64,000 nucleotides of DNA from Paenibacillus sp. FSL R10-2734. GTDB taxonomy: Bacteria; Bacillota; Bacilli; Paenibacillales; Paenibacillaceae. The notes under the pieces are model-generated. The model searched no databases and was not told the origin of the DNA. It saw nothing but the letters and a program-made list of their open reading frames with translations. The first letter of the stretch is position 1. Every line of letters begins with the position of its first letter. The position numbers and the translations under genes are program-made. The stretch covers positions 4,278,001 through 4,342,000 of the forward strand of contig NZ_CP150170.1 in NCBI RefSeq assembly GCF_037963865.1. The letters are read 5' to 3'. Positions 42,101-49,200 of the stretch are shown in pieces.

Positions 42101-43206
42101 GTGGCTAAAAGCTCGTCCGTAGGAATCGTAGGCTTGGAATCGCCCAAATCTAGTTTTACACGATCAAACAAAGACTTATAATCTCGCTTATGATTCTCCA
42201 GTAGCGTTTCGTATGTTTTACCCTCAGCGGCATCCAATATTGCAACTTCCTCATTATGCGGGTCTGTACCTCTATAAGTCGGATAGCTATTAGTATAATT
42301 GGTACCCATTGTAGTAAGAATGGTTAACGAATCAACATTCGCTGCATGGATCTTCCCATCTCCTGGGGCTATATTTCCACCTTGATGGAGCACACGGAAG
42401 TTCGCTTCATATAGCATATTGTTGTCAGGCACATTCCCCCGAATATTAATGTTGTTGCCGCTCGCCGAAACGACTCCTCCCTGAGCACTCATCGGTCGTA
42501 CATCCAAGGATAGCTTACCCGGCTGATTGGCTGTCAGACGCGTAACCATCACTTTATCTGGATAGCTGACAAAATATTCTCGCGTATACTCTACTCCATC
42601 TTGCGTGTATTTCACTCGAGATATCGCATCTTCAATATCGAGTTCGCGGCGATAATTCTCAGCATTGCTCGCTGTCTTCTCAAAGTCTAGGTACAAGTCT
42701 CCAAAGGTTTGATAACTTCCTAAGCCTTCATTCAATCCTGTAAGATTTTCATTCGCTTCTTTATGAGCACCTTCGATATCCCCCTCACGGAGTTTAGCTC
42801 GAACACTCTCTAAATGATCTGCACCACCCTCACGATTACCGAATGTATATGGGTTAGAAGTCGTTGGTTCATTCGTGGAAGGCCAAGTGTATACAAAAGA
42901 AGAACCTGGCCCGCCGGACCATAACGTTTTCTCATTTAATTGAATACGTTCCTGTTCGATGCCACCAAAAACCATCCCTCCCATATGTCCATTGCCAATC
43001 GGTAACGCATCACTTTCCCAATTTAATGCGGGTTGTCGGTACCATAGAGATAATTTATGTTCCGGGGCATCGGACAGCATAGTGATAGCGCTTACATTTT
43101 CTGCATTAGCTATGGGGACGGATATAGGATGCTGAATAATTAAGCTTAATGTTAAAGCGCTCACTGTGAAACGTTTAGCTAACGATCTGATCTTAAACAA
43201 GAGCAC
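30196..43206 (-). CDS. 4336-aa SLH-anchored triple glycosidase: GH95 + GH110 + GH2
   Basis: Order of modules: signal peptide (1-35); GH95 alpha-L-fucosidase (about 45-815; catalytic Asn pair in NVNIQMNYW, acid in CYSPEQG, base-site Asp in HPPFQIDGNFG all present); two ricin-type trefoils (about 820-1105); CBM-like sandwich (about 1115-1248); a right-handed beta-helix module matching GH110 alpha-1,3-galactosidases (about 1250-1835; AGAHDDAINIHGTH, TRGLLVTTRG, ILIAHDASSWYESG); F5/8C module; FIVAR; Big_2; GH2 beta-galactosidase (about 2172-2945; acid/base Glu in WESSLNE, probable nucleophile in REWGDEW); four F5/8C (CBM32-like) modules (about 2955-3505); FIVAR; three Big_2; a Thr/Pro linker; a shared beta-rich region; three SLH motifs. 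The start is a GTG 5 nt after AGGAGG. It is located on the cell wall. It is expected to remove alpha-Gal, alpha-Fuc and beta-Gal from the same glycan. GH95 and GH2 calls are strong, GH110 fairly strong. Confidence 0.9.
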   Translation of the reverse strand: MLLFKIRSLAKRFTVSALTLSLIIQHPISVPIANAENVSAITMLSDAPEHKLSLWYRQPALNWESDALPIGNGHMGGMVFGGIEQERIQLNEKTLWSGGPGSSFVYTWPSTNEPTTSNPYTFGNREGGADHLESVRAKLREGDIEGAHKEANENLTGLNEGLGSYQTFGDLYLDFEKTASNAENYRRELDIEDAISRVKYTQDGVEYTREYFVSYPDKVMVTRLTANQPGKLSLDVRPMSAQGGVVSASGNNINIRGNVPDNNMLYEANFRVLHQGGNIAPGDGKIHAANVDSLTILTTMGTNYTNSYPTYRGTDPHNEEVAILDAAEGKTYETLLENHKRDYKSLFDRVKLDLGDSKPTIPTDELLATYEGTKSKALEVLFYQYGRYLLISSSRSGSLPANLQGVWNNSNRAPWSSDHHFNVNIQMNYWPAMVSNLSETMSPLIDYIDSLRTPGRISSEKYYGIKDAWSIGVANNPFGYTAPGWDFDWGWSPASNAFISNNIWESYKFSGDIDLLKSRVYPILKETTQFWTQYLVEDTDGTLVSTPCYSPEQGTISTGCAYDQQLVQDLFTNYLEASATLEVDSDFREEVQTKLNQMSPIKIGKYGQIQEWKEDIDDPNNKHRHLSQLIALFPGKQINKNTPELLKAAKVSLEHRGDEGTGWSKANKINMWARAQDGTHAHTILEGQLTGSTLNNLFDTHPPFQIDGNFGATSGMSEMLLQSHLDNIDILPALPASWPEGSYSGLVARGGFEVSVNWNNTRATNISVKSNKGNRAVVSYPSIAGASVMNQAGQNVKYSIDNNNQISFDTQIGGVYTIGSIPLQDGHLYNMKMKNSGHLLDIEEASEQEQAAVVQMPAVPLASSQQWYVENVSDGYYKITNNTSEKVIAVLDSSMTDGAKLVQQTYTSDTSYNDEWRLVDKGSGYYQLVNRGSGKALTASTNSTDTGTQLIQSSITDSDEQLLKIDPVSDLFDQQKFNLTVQHSNLRMDVNEDSKSDGAAIIQWSESSGQNQQWMFMKTKPGYYKIISMSSSKALAVENAATADGAGIIQASYTDDATYNDEWSVVDAGNGYYQLKNRASGKVIEIPDNSVSSGEQFVQNKAGTGSNQKFLFSLDRTVNDNATGSGSDQFVYGSGWDYSSSEAGAFNRDNHYSNKAGSYALLRFTGSKVKIYGAKNDNQGIVAFSIDGGPEQQVDTYASSRLDQQLLFESSEMLNQEHVLKIRVTDQKNDNSNNTFISVDRADIQSRVVKGVDKAEDYYKQTIETINGVNHSVISLNYKGEDAGDAVRAAIEAAKAAQKPVILDFPPTETYQFKASTANQVQYFISNTTTKEQTPSSSRKVGLLFKDIDDLTIRGNGSTLLFHGVMTPMVFDRATNIKVNGINIDFNRPVVSEMTVTEVGENYMKASIHPDSWYSIQNNELVWFGEENWIENGTQNVRAVQEYNPATKQTWRVANPLDGTTSTKDLGKREVQFNFSKSPNLSVGNTFQFRDTTRREQGTLIYRSKNIAWSDVNFYAAPGLGIISQYSENVSLDNLNFAPKTGSGRTNASMADFLQVSGGKGEIRVSNSYFAGAHDDAINIHGTHLQIVQIPASNQVKVQFMHPESWGFDAFAVGDTIDYINKSTLLSKESAVVTDVKRVDDTQIILTLDKPVPSSVTANEYVVENATWTPNVTVKNSTFESIPTRGLLVTTRGSVRIENNTFNGMQMSAILIAHDASSWYESGMVKDVLIRNNTFNNNGNAVISIDPNTSLTNPDKTVHSHIVIDGNQFNKTDGNSEIYAKSVDGFTFTNNTANQGGFELKFDASKAVTVTGNSVKESDVDKKINFNRMIPGTDSVDATQGFVVTRTNDYTPAVTDTNDIPQGEMTATSTSNRSGNEAGNAIDGNPSTIWHTEWDPMAELPQSITLDLGKAQVISKLKYLPRQNGEQNGNITSYELSTSLDGTSFTRFTSGDWSDDSNKKIAQFTPVTSRYLKLTATAGYGGLASAGELYVSKDASDVQYQELAKLITNVQGKHDNAVEGIGKGQYPIGSKQTLQAAINAAKKVVNSSSVTPQQLQEAVDSLKAALQKFESLIITDPNGKSITITSETNRINVKGGSLSLGAVVLPVDQPVTWGVFEIDGTATDKAVISQSGVLSAVKDGSVKVVATATDDSSLSGEKVIIITGQNDDQNPSVDPTNREELNFNTGWLFKREDVSGAQELTFDDSGWEGVNLPHSVRLEPKINGGINQSYQGLASYRRHFSLDNSYSGKKLFIEFEGAMTNAEVWINGTYLGIHHGGYTPFTFDITKYVQLGGATNVITVKLDNRDDPQTPPGKPQSGLDFAYFGGLYRDVKLHVMDNLHVTDAIYANKVADGGIFVTYPEVSKDEATVQVKTNIINENASAKNSSVKTTIVDSNNQVVATIVSDAQNIGAGSDHTFVQSTKISNPKLWHPDHPNLYTVYTSVNDGAAYVDSYKTRIGIRQIQFTPDQGFLINGEKLMLNGANRHQEYLYVGNAMPNSGQYRDAKQLREIGFNNVRTGHYPQDPSFLDAADELGLTVIAPTPGWQFFGDSVFQERSYQAIRDMVRRDRNHPSIIMWESSLNETTYSLEYAQNAHNATHEEYPGDQTYTSAEYGLYGKEVFDVNYKELDSAEKPLFTREWGDEWSESATSPTGYRSVRKVGEIDMINSLLLRQKALNGEGYFDWAGLNANPRIAGHSIWSFSDNNRGMDNDPAYAGLVDLDRYPKFNYYFFQSQRDPGLKLSGVDSGPMVFIANYWTPSSSRNVTVASNTEQIKLYLNNTLITTQNPDSGFKHVAHPTFTFNDVPWTAGALRADGLIDGVVVASHTVNTPGQPHHLDVEYDTKGKGLVADGSDLVMAYITVRDADNNIVPTNSVSVSLNLSGPGGLIGNGVTRTYANPVAVEGGVAAAFVQSSHTPGTIKLTAKANGLVTGSAEITSEASQSVFVPGGSDGGEHWFEGENVALNKSVTTSSEQSENPGSNGNDGNETTSWTAANSDPGQWWEVDLGSSYNITGSEILWAKGNSYNQYKIAVSEDQGNWTTILDNTQNKTATSRQRDKLAANARYVRIMVTGVQTGQASFNELKVFGVAPYQNQATLHPELVNVALNKSVSASSSANGNEPSKANDGINASWWEANDSAPAWWQVDLGASYNLVGSKILWGRDNMHYTYRIEVSSNGREWSQVAGRVASGQDMNPDHYTAAGVRYVRITVDSLAGGSGTEKPAIKEIQMYSDPQNIALNKPATADSSQWNNPAEAGNDGNESSRWSADDGNVGHWYKVDLGAIYDLSGSRVKWEMDNKNYGYQIEVSDDDVNWASVAQKSSSQQVQFDYFNTHARYVRIQVTDMSDGWASFWELDVYGAVPVDTSLIPQSQMTATATSEETSGENNDASQAIDGNPSTIWHTKWDLSNPLPQSITLNLGNTHVISKLKYLPRQNGAQNGNITSYEILTSLDGENFTSVTGGSWDDDSTEKIAEFAPVASRYLKLTAIAGHGGLASAAEINIMKNEMDEDYQALEALITSVQSKHDSAIEGNEDGQYPEGSKQTLQEAINQAKKVRDSVSVSQQQLQQAEKDLNAALQTMEDSINNHVMVQSITITSESSVITTKNGSLQLGATVLPTHANKSVTWAVYEADGATVTDKASINLSGSLTAVKDGTVMVVATATDGSNVYGEMVITISGQSDIIDPGTDPVNVETIHITSSGDVSTITAKNGTLQLGATVLPVNATNKSVTWAVYGVDGITETDIATIDISGLLTAVKDGTVKVVATATDGSGVHGEMAITISGQTDIIDPGTDPVNVETIDVTSMGNVSTITTKSGTLQFGVNVLPANATNKSVIWTVFGADGVTPTDIAIINSSGLLKAVNNGVVRVVATSVENPSVYGIKQITISGQDDSIDPGTGPGTGVDPGNPTTPTSPTTTPTPTTSPTKEDPHRYVPTEKELQNETAQNGSLSLTVSIDREGLAKKLEALNKTTGSPNLNIEIPGVNSWNAVHLPLDVLNNSLKANKDTIITLSSHLGSYELPLSNLNREELEKSGKVAGATLIIRMDNMTSQHEQKFEQSIVEKGMKRVSDIIAFKVILKSHDKEEELQRFGNTFLTRIMYMNGVIQDPTSATAVIFDPVTGVMRFVSSVFYVKNGKTEVSIFSQANGLYAIVQNKKTFDDMIGHWAQKDVETLASKLIINGMTERTFAPASHVSRAQFAALLVRGLGLTTESLSNAFADVSTTAWYAQDVNTAARLGLVQGVGEGKFSPDTQITREQMVVMIMNAIQFVQGTASVEASLPSFADHAQISSYAQQAIAAAAEKGLINGKTAITFAPKDMTTRAEAAVVLRNVLHYLKFMNN

Positions 43207-43237
43207 TCATTCCTCCTAATATGACTAGTTGATAATA

Positions 43238-43277
43238 ATTGTGCTCGGTTCAGAACTAACGTTGAACCGAGCACAAT
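43238..43277 (-). terminator. Terminator between the 2338-aa and 4336-aa genes
   Basis: ATTGTGCTCGGTTCA and TGAACCGAGCACAAT pair perfectly over 15 bases around a 10-nt loop, 16 nt after the stop at 43293, followed by ATTATTAT. The strength suggests that the downstream giant gene has its own expression level or that read-through is limited. Confidence 0.65.
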
Positions 43278-43292
43278 ATTTTAACCGTATTT

Positions 43293-46200
43293 CTAATTCA
43301 AAAATTTTAAATATTGCAAAATTTGTTTGATCATCACAGCTGCCTCAGCTCGTGTGGCTGCATCTTGTGGAGCAAATGTTGTTCCTGTTTTACCTTTGAT
43401 TAATCCTTTGCTTACCGCTTCTGTTACTGCTTGCGCAGCATAATCAGAGATCCGGTTCTGATCAGCAAATGGAGTATGGGTTTGAGATTCTTCTTTATGA
43501 TCACCTTGAACAAGCCCAACAGCGTTCATGATCATCACAACCATTTGCTCTCGTGTAATCCGTGCATCCGGACTGAATTTACCCTCACCAACGCCTTTAA
43601 TCAAACCAAGTTTCGCTGCCGTATTCACATCCTGTGAATACCACGCAGTTGCACTAACATCTGCAAACATATTTGTTACCGACTCCGTCGATAACCCCAG
43701 TCCTCTTACCAGTAGTGCCGCAAATTGAGCACGAGTAACTTGGCCTGCTGGTGCAAATGCCTGATCCGTCATTCCGTTAATGATCAGTTTAGAGGCTAAG
43801 GTCTCCACATCCTTTTGCGCCCAATGTCCAATCATATCGTCGAAGGTTTTCTTGTTCTGAACGATTGCGTATAAGCTATTTGCTTGACCGAATATCGAGA
43901 CTTCAGTTTTGCCGTTCTTCACATTAAACACCGATGGCACGAAGCGCATTTGACCTGTGATCGGATCGAATATAACAGCGGTCGCAGACGATGGATCTTG
44001 AATAACGCCATCCATATTTATGACACGTGTCATAAACATATTGCCGAAACGTTGAAGCTCTTCTTCTTTATCATCCGATTTAAGAATGACTTTGTACGCG
44101 ATGATGTCGCTTACTCGCTTCATTCCTTTTTCTACTATGGATTGTTCAAACTTCTGTTCATGCTGTGAAGTCATATTATCCATTCGAATGATTAAGGTTG
44201 CACCCGCAACTTTAGCCGCTTTCTCAAGTTCTTCACGATTCAGATTGGAAAGCGGAAGTTCATATCTGCCTAAATGGCTACTTAGTGTTATGATTGTGTC
44301 CTTATTCGCTTTCAAGCTGTTGTACAAGACATCCAATGGAAGATTAACTGCATTCCGTGAATTCACTCCTGGAATCTCGATATCGAGATTAGGGGTTCCT
44401 GTAGTTTTGTTAAGTAATTCTAACTTCTTCGTTAAAGCTTCCTTATCAATATTAATGGTCAGGCTTGTTGTTCCGTTCTGTGTAGTTTCACTTTGCAGTT
44501 CTTTTCCAGTTGGCACATAACGATGTGGATCTTCTTTTGTAGGAGGAGTCGTTGGTGTAGGTGTAGGGTTCGTTGGTGTCGTTGGGTTGCCTGGATTTGT
44601 GCCTGGATTTGTTCCTGGGTCTGGAGTAGGCTCTGGACTGTCATTTTGCCCGCTTATCGTAATCTCTTTTGTCCCATAAACTGTGGTGTTATCAACGGAT
44701 GTAGCGACAACTTTCACTACGCCGTTCTTCACAGCCGTTAACAACCCATTTGTATTGATGATCGCTGTATCTGTTGGAGCTATTCCATCAGCTCCATAGA
44801 CCGCCCACGTAACGGATTTGTTCGTAGCATCAACTGGTAGGATCTCCGCCTGTAACTGAAGAGTTCCTTTCTTAACGTCAATGGACGACGAAGTGCTCGT
44901 GATTGAGATGGACTGAACTTTCACATGTTGATTCTTTGAAGCCTCGAATACTTGAAGTGCTGAATTTAAATTATTTGTTGCTTGTTCTAACTCCTGCTGG
45001 GTAGTGGAATTATTATCAACTGTTTGCTGAGCCTCCAAGATCGAAGCCAACAATTCCTGTTTCGAGCCAATTGGATACTGCCCAGCGGCCGTTCCTTCCA
45101 CTGCTAAATCGTGAATGGCTTGAGCATCTGCGATACGTGCAGCAAGCTGTGCTCTATAAACATCATCACTAACGATTACATTCGCAATAGCTGGAATCAC
45201 CGTGCCGTCTACCACTCCACTTACGCTAAAGCTACGTGCTTCGGCATACTCTGAAGGATCAATCAGGTCCCATACAACTGATTTATCTTGGGTTGTTCCA
45301 TCACTGTAAACAGCCGTTACAACTGTTGGCAGTACTGGTGGAGTTCCGGTCACCGTAGCTACATTGACTGGCATGATATTTGTAATCACTGGTGCAGCGA
45401 CAGGCACCCATTTCGCATAGAGAGTAATATCATTTGTTGGGACCGTATCAATAGTGAAATCCCATACGTTCTTCAATGCTTCGTCTTTATACCAATTCTC
45501 AAACTTAAACCCTTCCCGAGTCGGTTCTGCAGGTGCAGTAATTTTTGTTCCGACTTCAGCCCCATATAAGGAAGAAATCGAACTTCCTCCATTACTGTTG
45601 AAGTTAATCGTTGTACCTGTATTGAGTTGGGAAGTTTTCCATTCATCATGCCAACTTATCGCAACTCTGCGATTCTCGTTATCGAGTTCAAGCGGAAGCC
45701 AAACATATCTTGAATCACTCAAATTATTCGGGTACCAACGATCGGCCATAAAGATAAATTTATTCGGTACGAGAGTGCCATTACCATCCCGATATGGTAG
45801 TACAAATGTGCTTTGACTTCTGAATGTATCTCTACTGTCATTAACCATAGGATTGCCTTTATTTTCCCACGGTCCAAACATTCCCTCAGTGGAGACGCGG
45901 TATTGGGCTTCGTTAGGATCCCAACCGGACAAACCGGACGTAATCATATAATAGACTCCGTCTTGCTTAAAGATCGTTGGTGCTTCTCTCCAATCTTTAA
46001 ACGCTCTCACATAGTGAGTCCCTTCTAAGGATTCACCCTTCTCATTCTGGGCTGGACCTGTATAATCATCGTTCAACATCATGATTATGGTCGTAGCATT
46101 TTCTTCGGAAGAATAAACCAAGTAGGCTTTATCATGCGTCGCTTCATTACCATCGTCATCGACATACAAGGTCATATCACGAAGCATTCCTTCATTGCCA

Positions 46201-49200
46201 TGTTCTTCACCTACATTTGGCAAACGGGATGTGCTGAGATATTTAAACGGTCCAGTTGGCGAATCGCTGACGGCAACACCGCCTTCTGCTGTCCAATATT
46301 CGCCAGCAATCGGTCCGTCCTGATGCCACCACATCACATAGTTGTTGTTCTTCTTGTTGTAGACCACTTTAGGACGCTCGACAACTTTATCCCAGTTAAA
46401 ATCTTTATACATCCCTTGCTTCTTTTCGTTCGAATAATTCGCATACAGCGCATTTAACTCAGCGATTCGTTCCGGTGAATTATGTTTACTGAGCGTATTG
46501 TTCGGCGCTTTCATGTTACCTGTGTAATCTTCATCTTTACTTGTGATTATTACTTTCCTATCCGGATCGTATGGAACCCCGCTATTCTTGTACGTTTCAG
46601 AATTTTCATCCAGATATAATGGCAGTTTTTCAATCTCATCATCCGGCACTTCATCTTCGCCAAGTTGAGGATTATTGAAGACAGGCAATACGATGCCTTC
46701 ATTTTGCCATGTGTACAAATCTTTGGACGAATATGCGTGAACGCCAGTAGGAAGATAACCTTCCGTCTTGTCTTCACCGTACCAGTAATATGTCTTGTTC
46801 TTCTCGTTATACAGAATGCCTCCGCCATGTGCTTGAATCGGCACGCCTTCCGTATCCAGCCATACTTCACCGCTCTTAATGGAGCTTCTGTTATTTACAG
46901 TCAAATAGAGATTGTATAAATCCTTTACATGCCTAGTGTAATACGAAATACTTTCTTCGGTTAAATCACTTAGATTACCAATCGTTGTAATTTGCTTTTC
47001 AATCGCATCTTTCACTTTTGGACTAATAGATGACAATGTACGCAATTGATCGATTGCATCTTGTAGGCTACTAGTATCAAAAGTCGCTGTTTGTTTCTGA
47101 CTAACTGCAATCTCTGCTGTGCTGAGTGTGTTGCCGTCTCCGCCAGTCGTTATAGCCTGAATCGCGATATACCGAGCTTCAACGGATTTGAACGTTGCGG
47201 ATTGAACACTCGTGCTATTGGCTTCAAAAGAGCCATTTGCTGCAAATTTGAAATTCTTGTCCAAATAAGCTTGCGTACCGTCAGCAGGTAAATCCTTCAG
47301 GTTCGCATCGCTGTAATAGATTTTGAATTGATTGATGCGACCGTTTGCCTTATCTTGTCTTGGTGTAACAAGCACCTTGCCAACATCACGTATGCTCTCA
47401 CCCAGATCTACAACGATATAATCGCCAGATTTATACTTCCGGCCATTCTTGTCCCAGTTCGATTCGAAGTAGGTATAAATGTCATTATCCACCATTAGAT
47501 TAGCTGGATTTCCGTGATAGGCTTCTGGTGTATAGAAAAGGCTCATTCCCTTAATATTTGGATCACTGTTTTGAATATTAGAAATCTCAATTAAGATACG
47601 ACTGGAAAGTTTTGCGATCTCTTCTTGTGTCGCTGATGCGCTCTTCAGCAGAGTTGCAGCTTGAATAAGGATCGCGTCCAGATTCTTGAAGTAAGACTCA
47701 TCTTTCTCAGAATCTGTTTTGAACTTCTCTGCAGCTTGAATTGCGCTGTCTAAGCTGGAGAAATCCACTTTATATCCCTGCTTGTTAAAAATATTGATCT
47801 CTGCAGCCGATGCATATTGTTTGCCTGCATCGCTTCTCGATTCAAGTGCGGTAAATCTAACATATTTAGCACCCTGCGCATTAAAGGTTGCTGTTTTCTC
47901 TGTCTTATCGGCATTCCAAGTTCCTTCTGCGACTACTTTGGTGAAATCTGTACCATCGTCACTTACAGAAACTTCGAACTTAGTGACTACACCATTCCAG
48001 TCCGCATCCTGCCGCGGCAAATATTGAAGTTTATAGATACCGTTATATGCTTTACCGAGATTATAAGTAATGGAATGCGGAAGTGTTGAATAATCGTTGT
48101 TATATGCTGTATGCCATTTACTCCAAATATCACCATCAATAGTCTTCGCCGGTCCATCCTCAGAAGCAGAATTGTCAGACGTTGCACTCATCTGGCTTTG
48201 TGGGATAAGTCCTTGGCCTAGAACGCTATATTCGACATTCAGCTTGTAAAGGATTTGTGTGATCTCTTCCTGTGTCGCTAAAGTGTTCGCTTGAACCACT
48301 TTGGCTTCATTCACCAAATCTTGCAAATCCGATACATTTGCGTTATTAGCTGAAATATAGTTTTCTGCTCTAGAAATTGCATTAGCGAGTAAAGTCGTAT
48401 CCACTGTGAAATTGGACTTTCGCATAATATTTATCTCGGCAGCCGAAGCGAACTCTGATCCCGACGCATTCGATTCATCGACCTTTAACTTTACAAATCT
48501 CGCTTTCTGCGAAGTGAACGTTGCAGTTTTTTCAGATTTATCGTTGTTCCAGGTTCCTTGCGCAACCGGTGTGAACACAGTCCCATCTGAGCTAACCTCA
48601 ATCGTAAATTTCGTAATGATTCCGTTCCAATCTTTATCTTGCCTTGGTAAATAACTCAGCTTGTTGACATCATATTCGGCTCCAAGATCATAGGTAATCG
48701 AATGTGGTCCCTTAGCTTTAGGGTCCCATGAAGTATGCCAGTTCGTCCATTGATCACCATCCAATGATCTCTCTGCTGCTTCACCAGATTGAGCACTACT
48801 TGCAGTTACCTTCATATCGTTCTGAGGAATGACTGAGTCACCAGTAAAAGAAGCACCTTCAATTACGAAGGTTGTGATGGATTTTGCTCCAACAGTCGTT
48901 TGTAACATATTATCCAGAACTGGAACTTTAGTCTTCTGTACGACATTCTCTGTCGCGGAAGAAACATAAGGCGTTGCATCTCCAGTGACCGTATCAAACT
49001 GTGATAAGTCTAAAGAAATATTTTGACTAGTTATGTTTGGATTTCTATATACAACATGAATTTTGTTAGTATTTGGATCATAAGCAGCCAACGTGTTATC
49101 GTCGGTATCCCCTATAAAGCTTGCACCCTGCGGAATAAATTTACTGAATTGCTGCATGGCATAATACTTCTTCGTGTACCACCATTCTTGCGTGTCGAAA

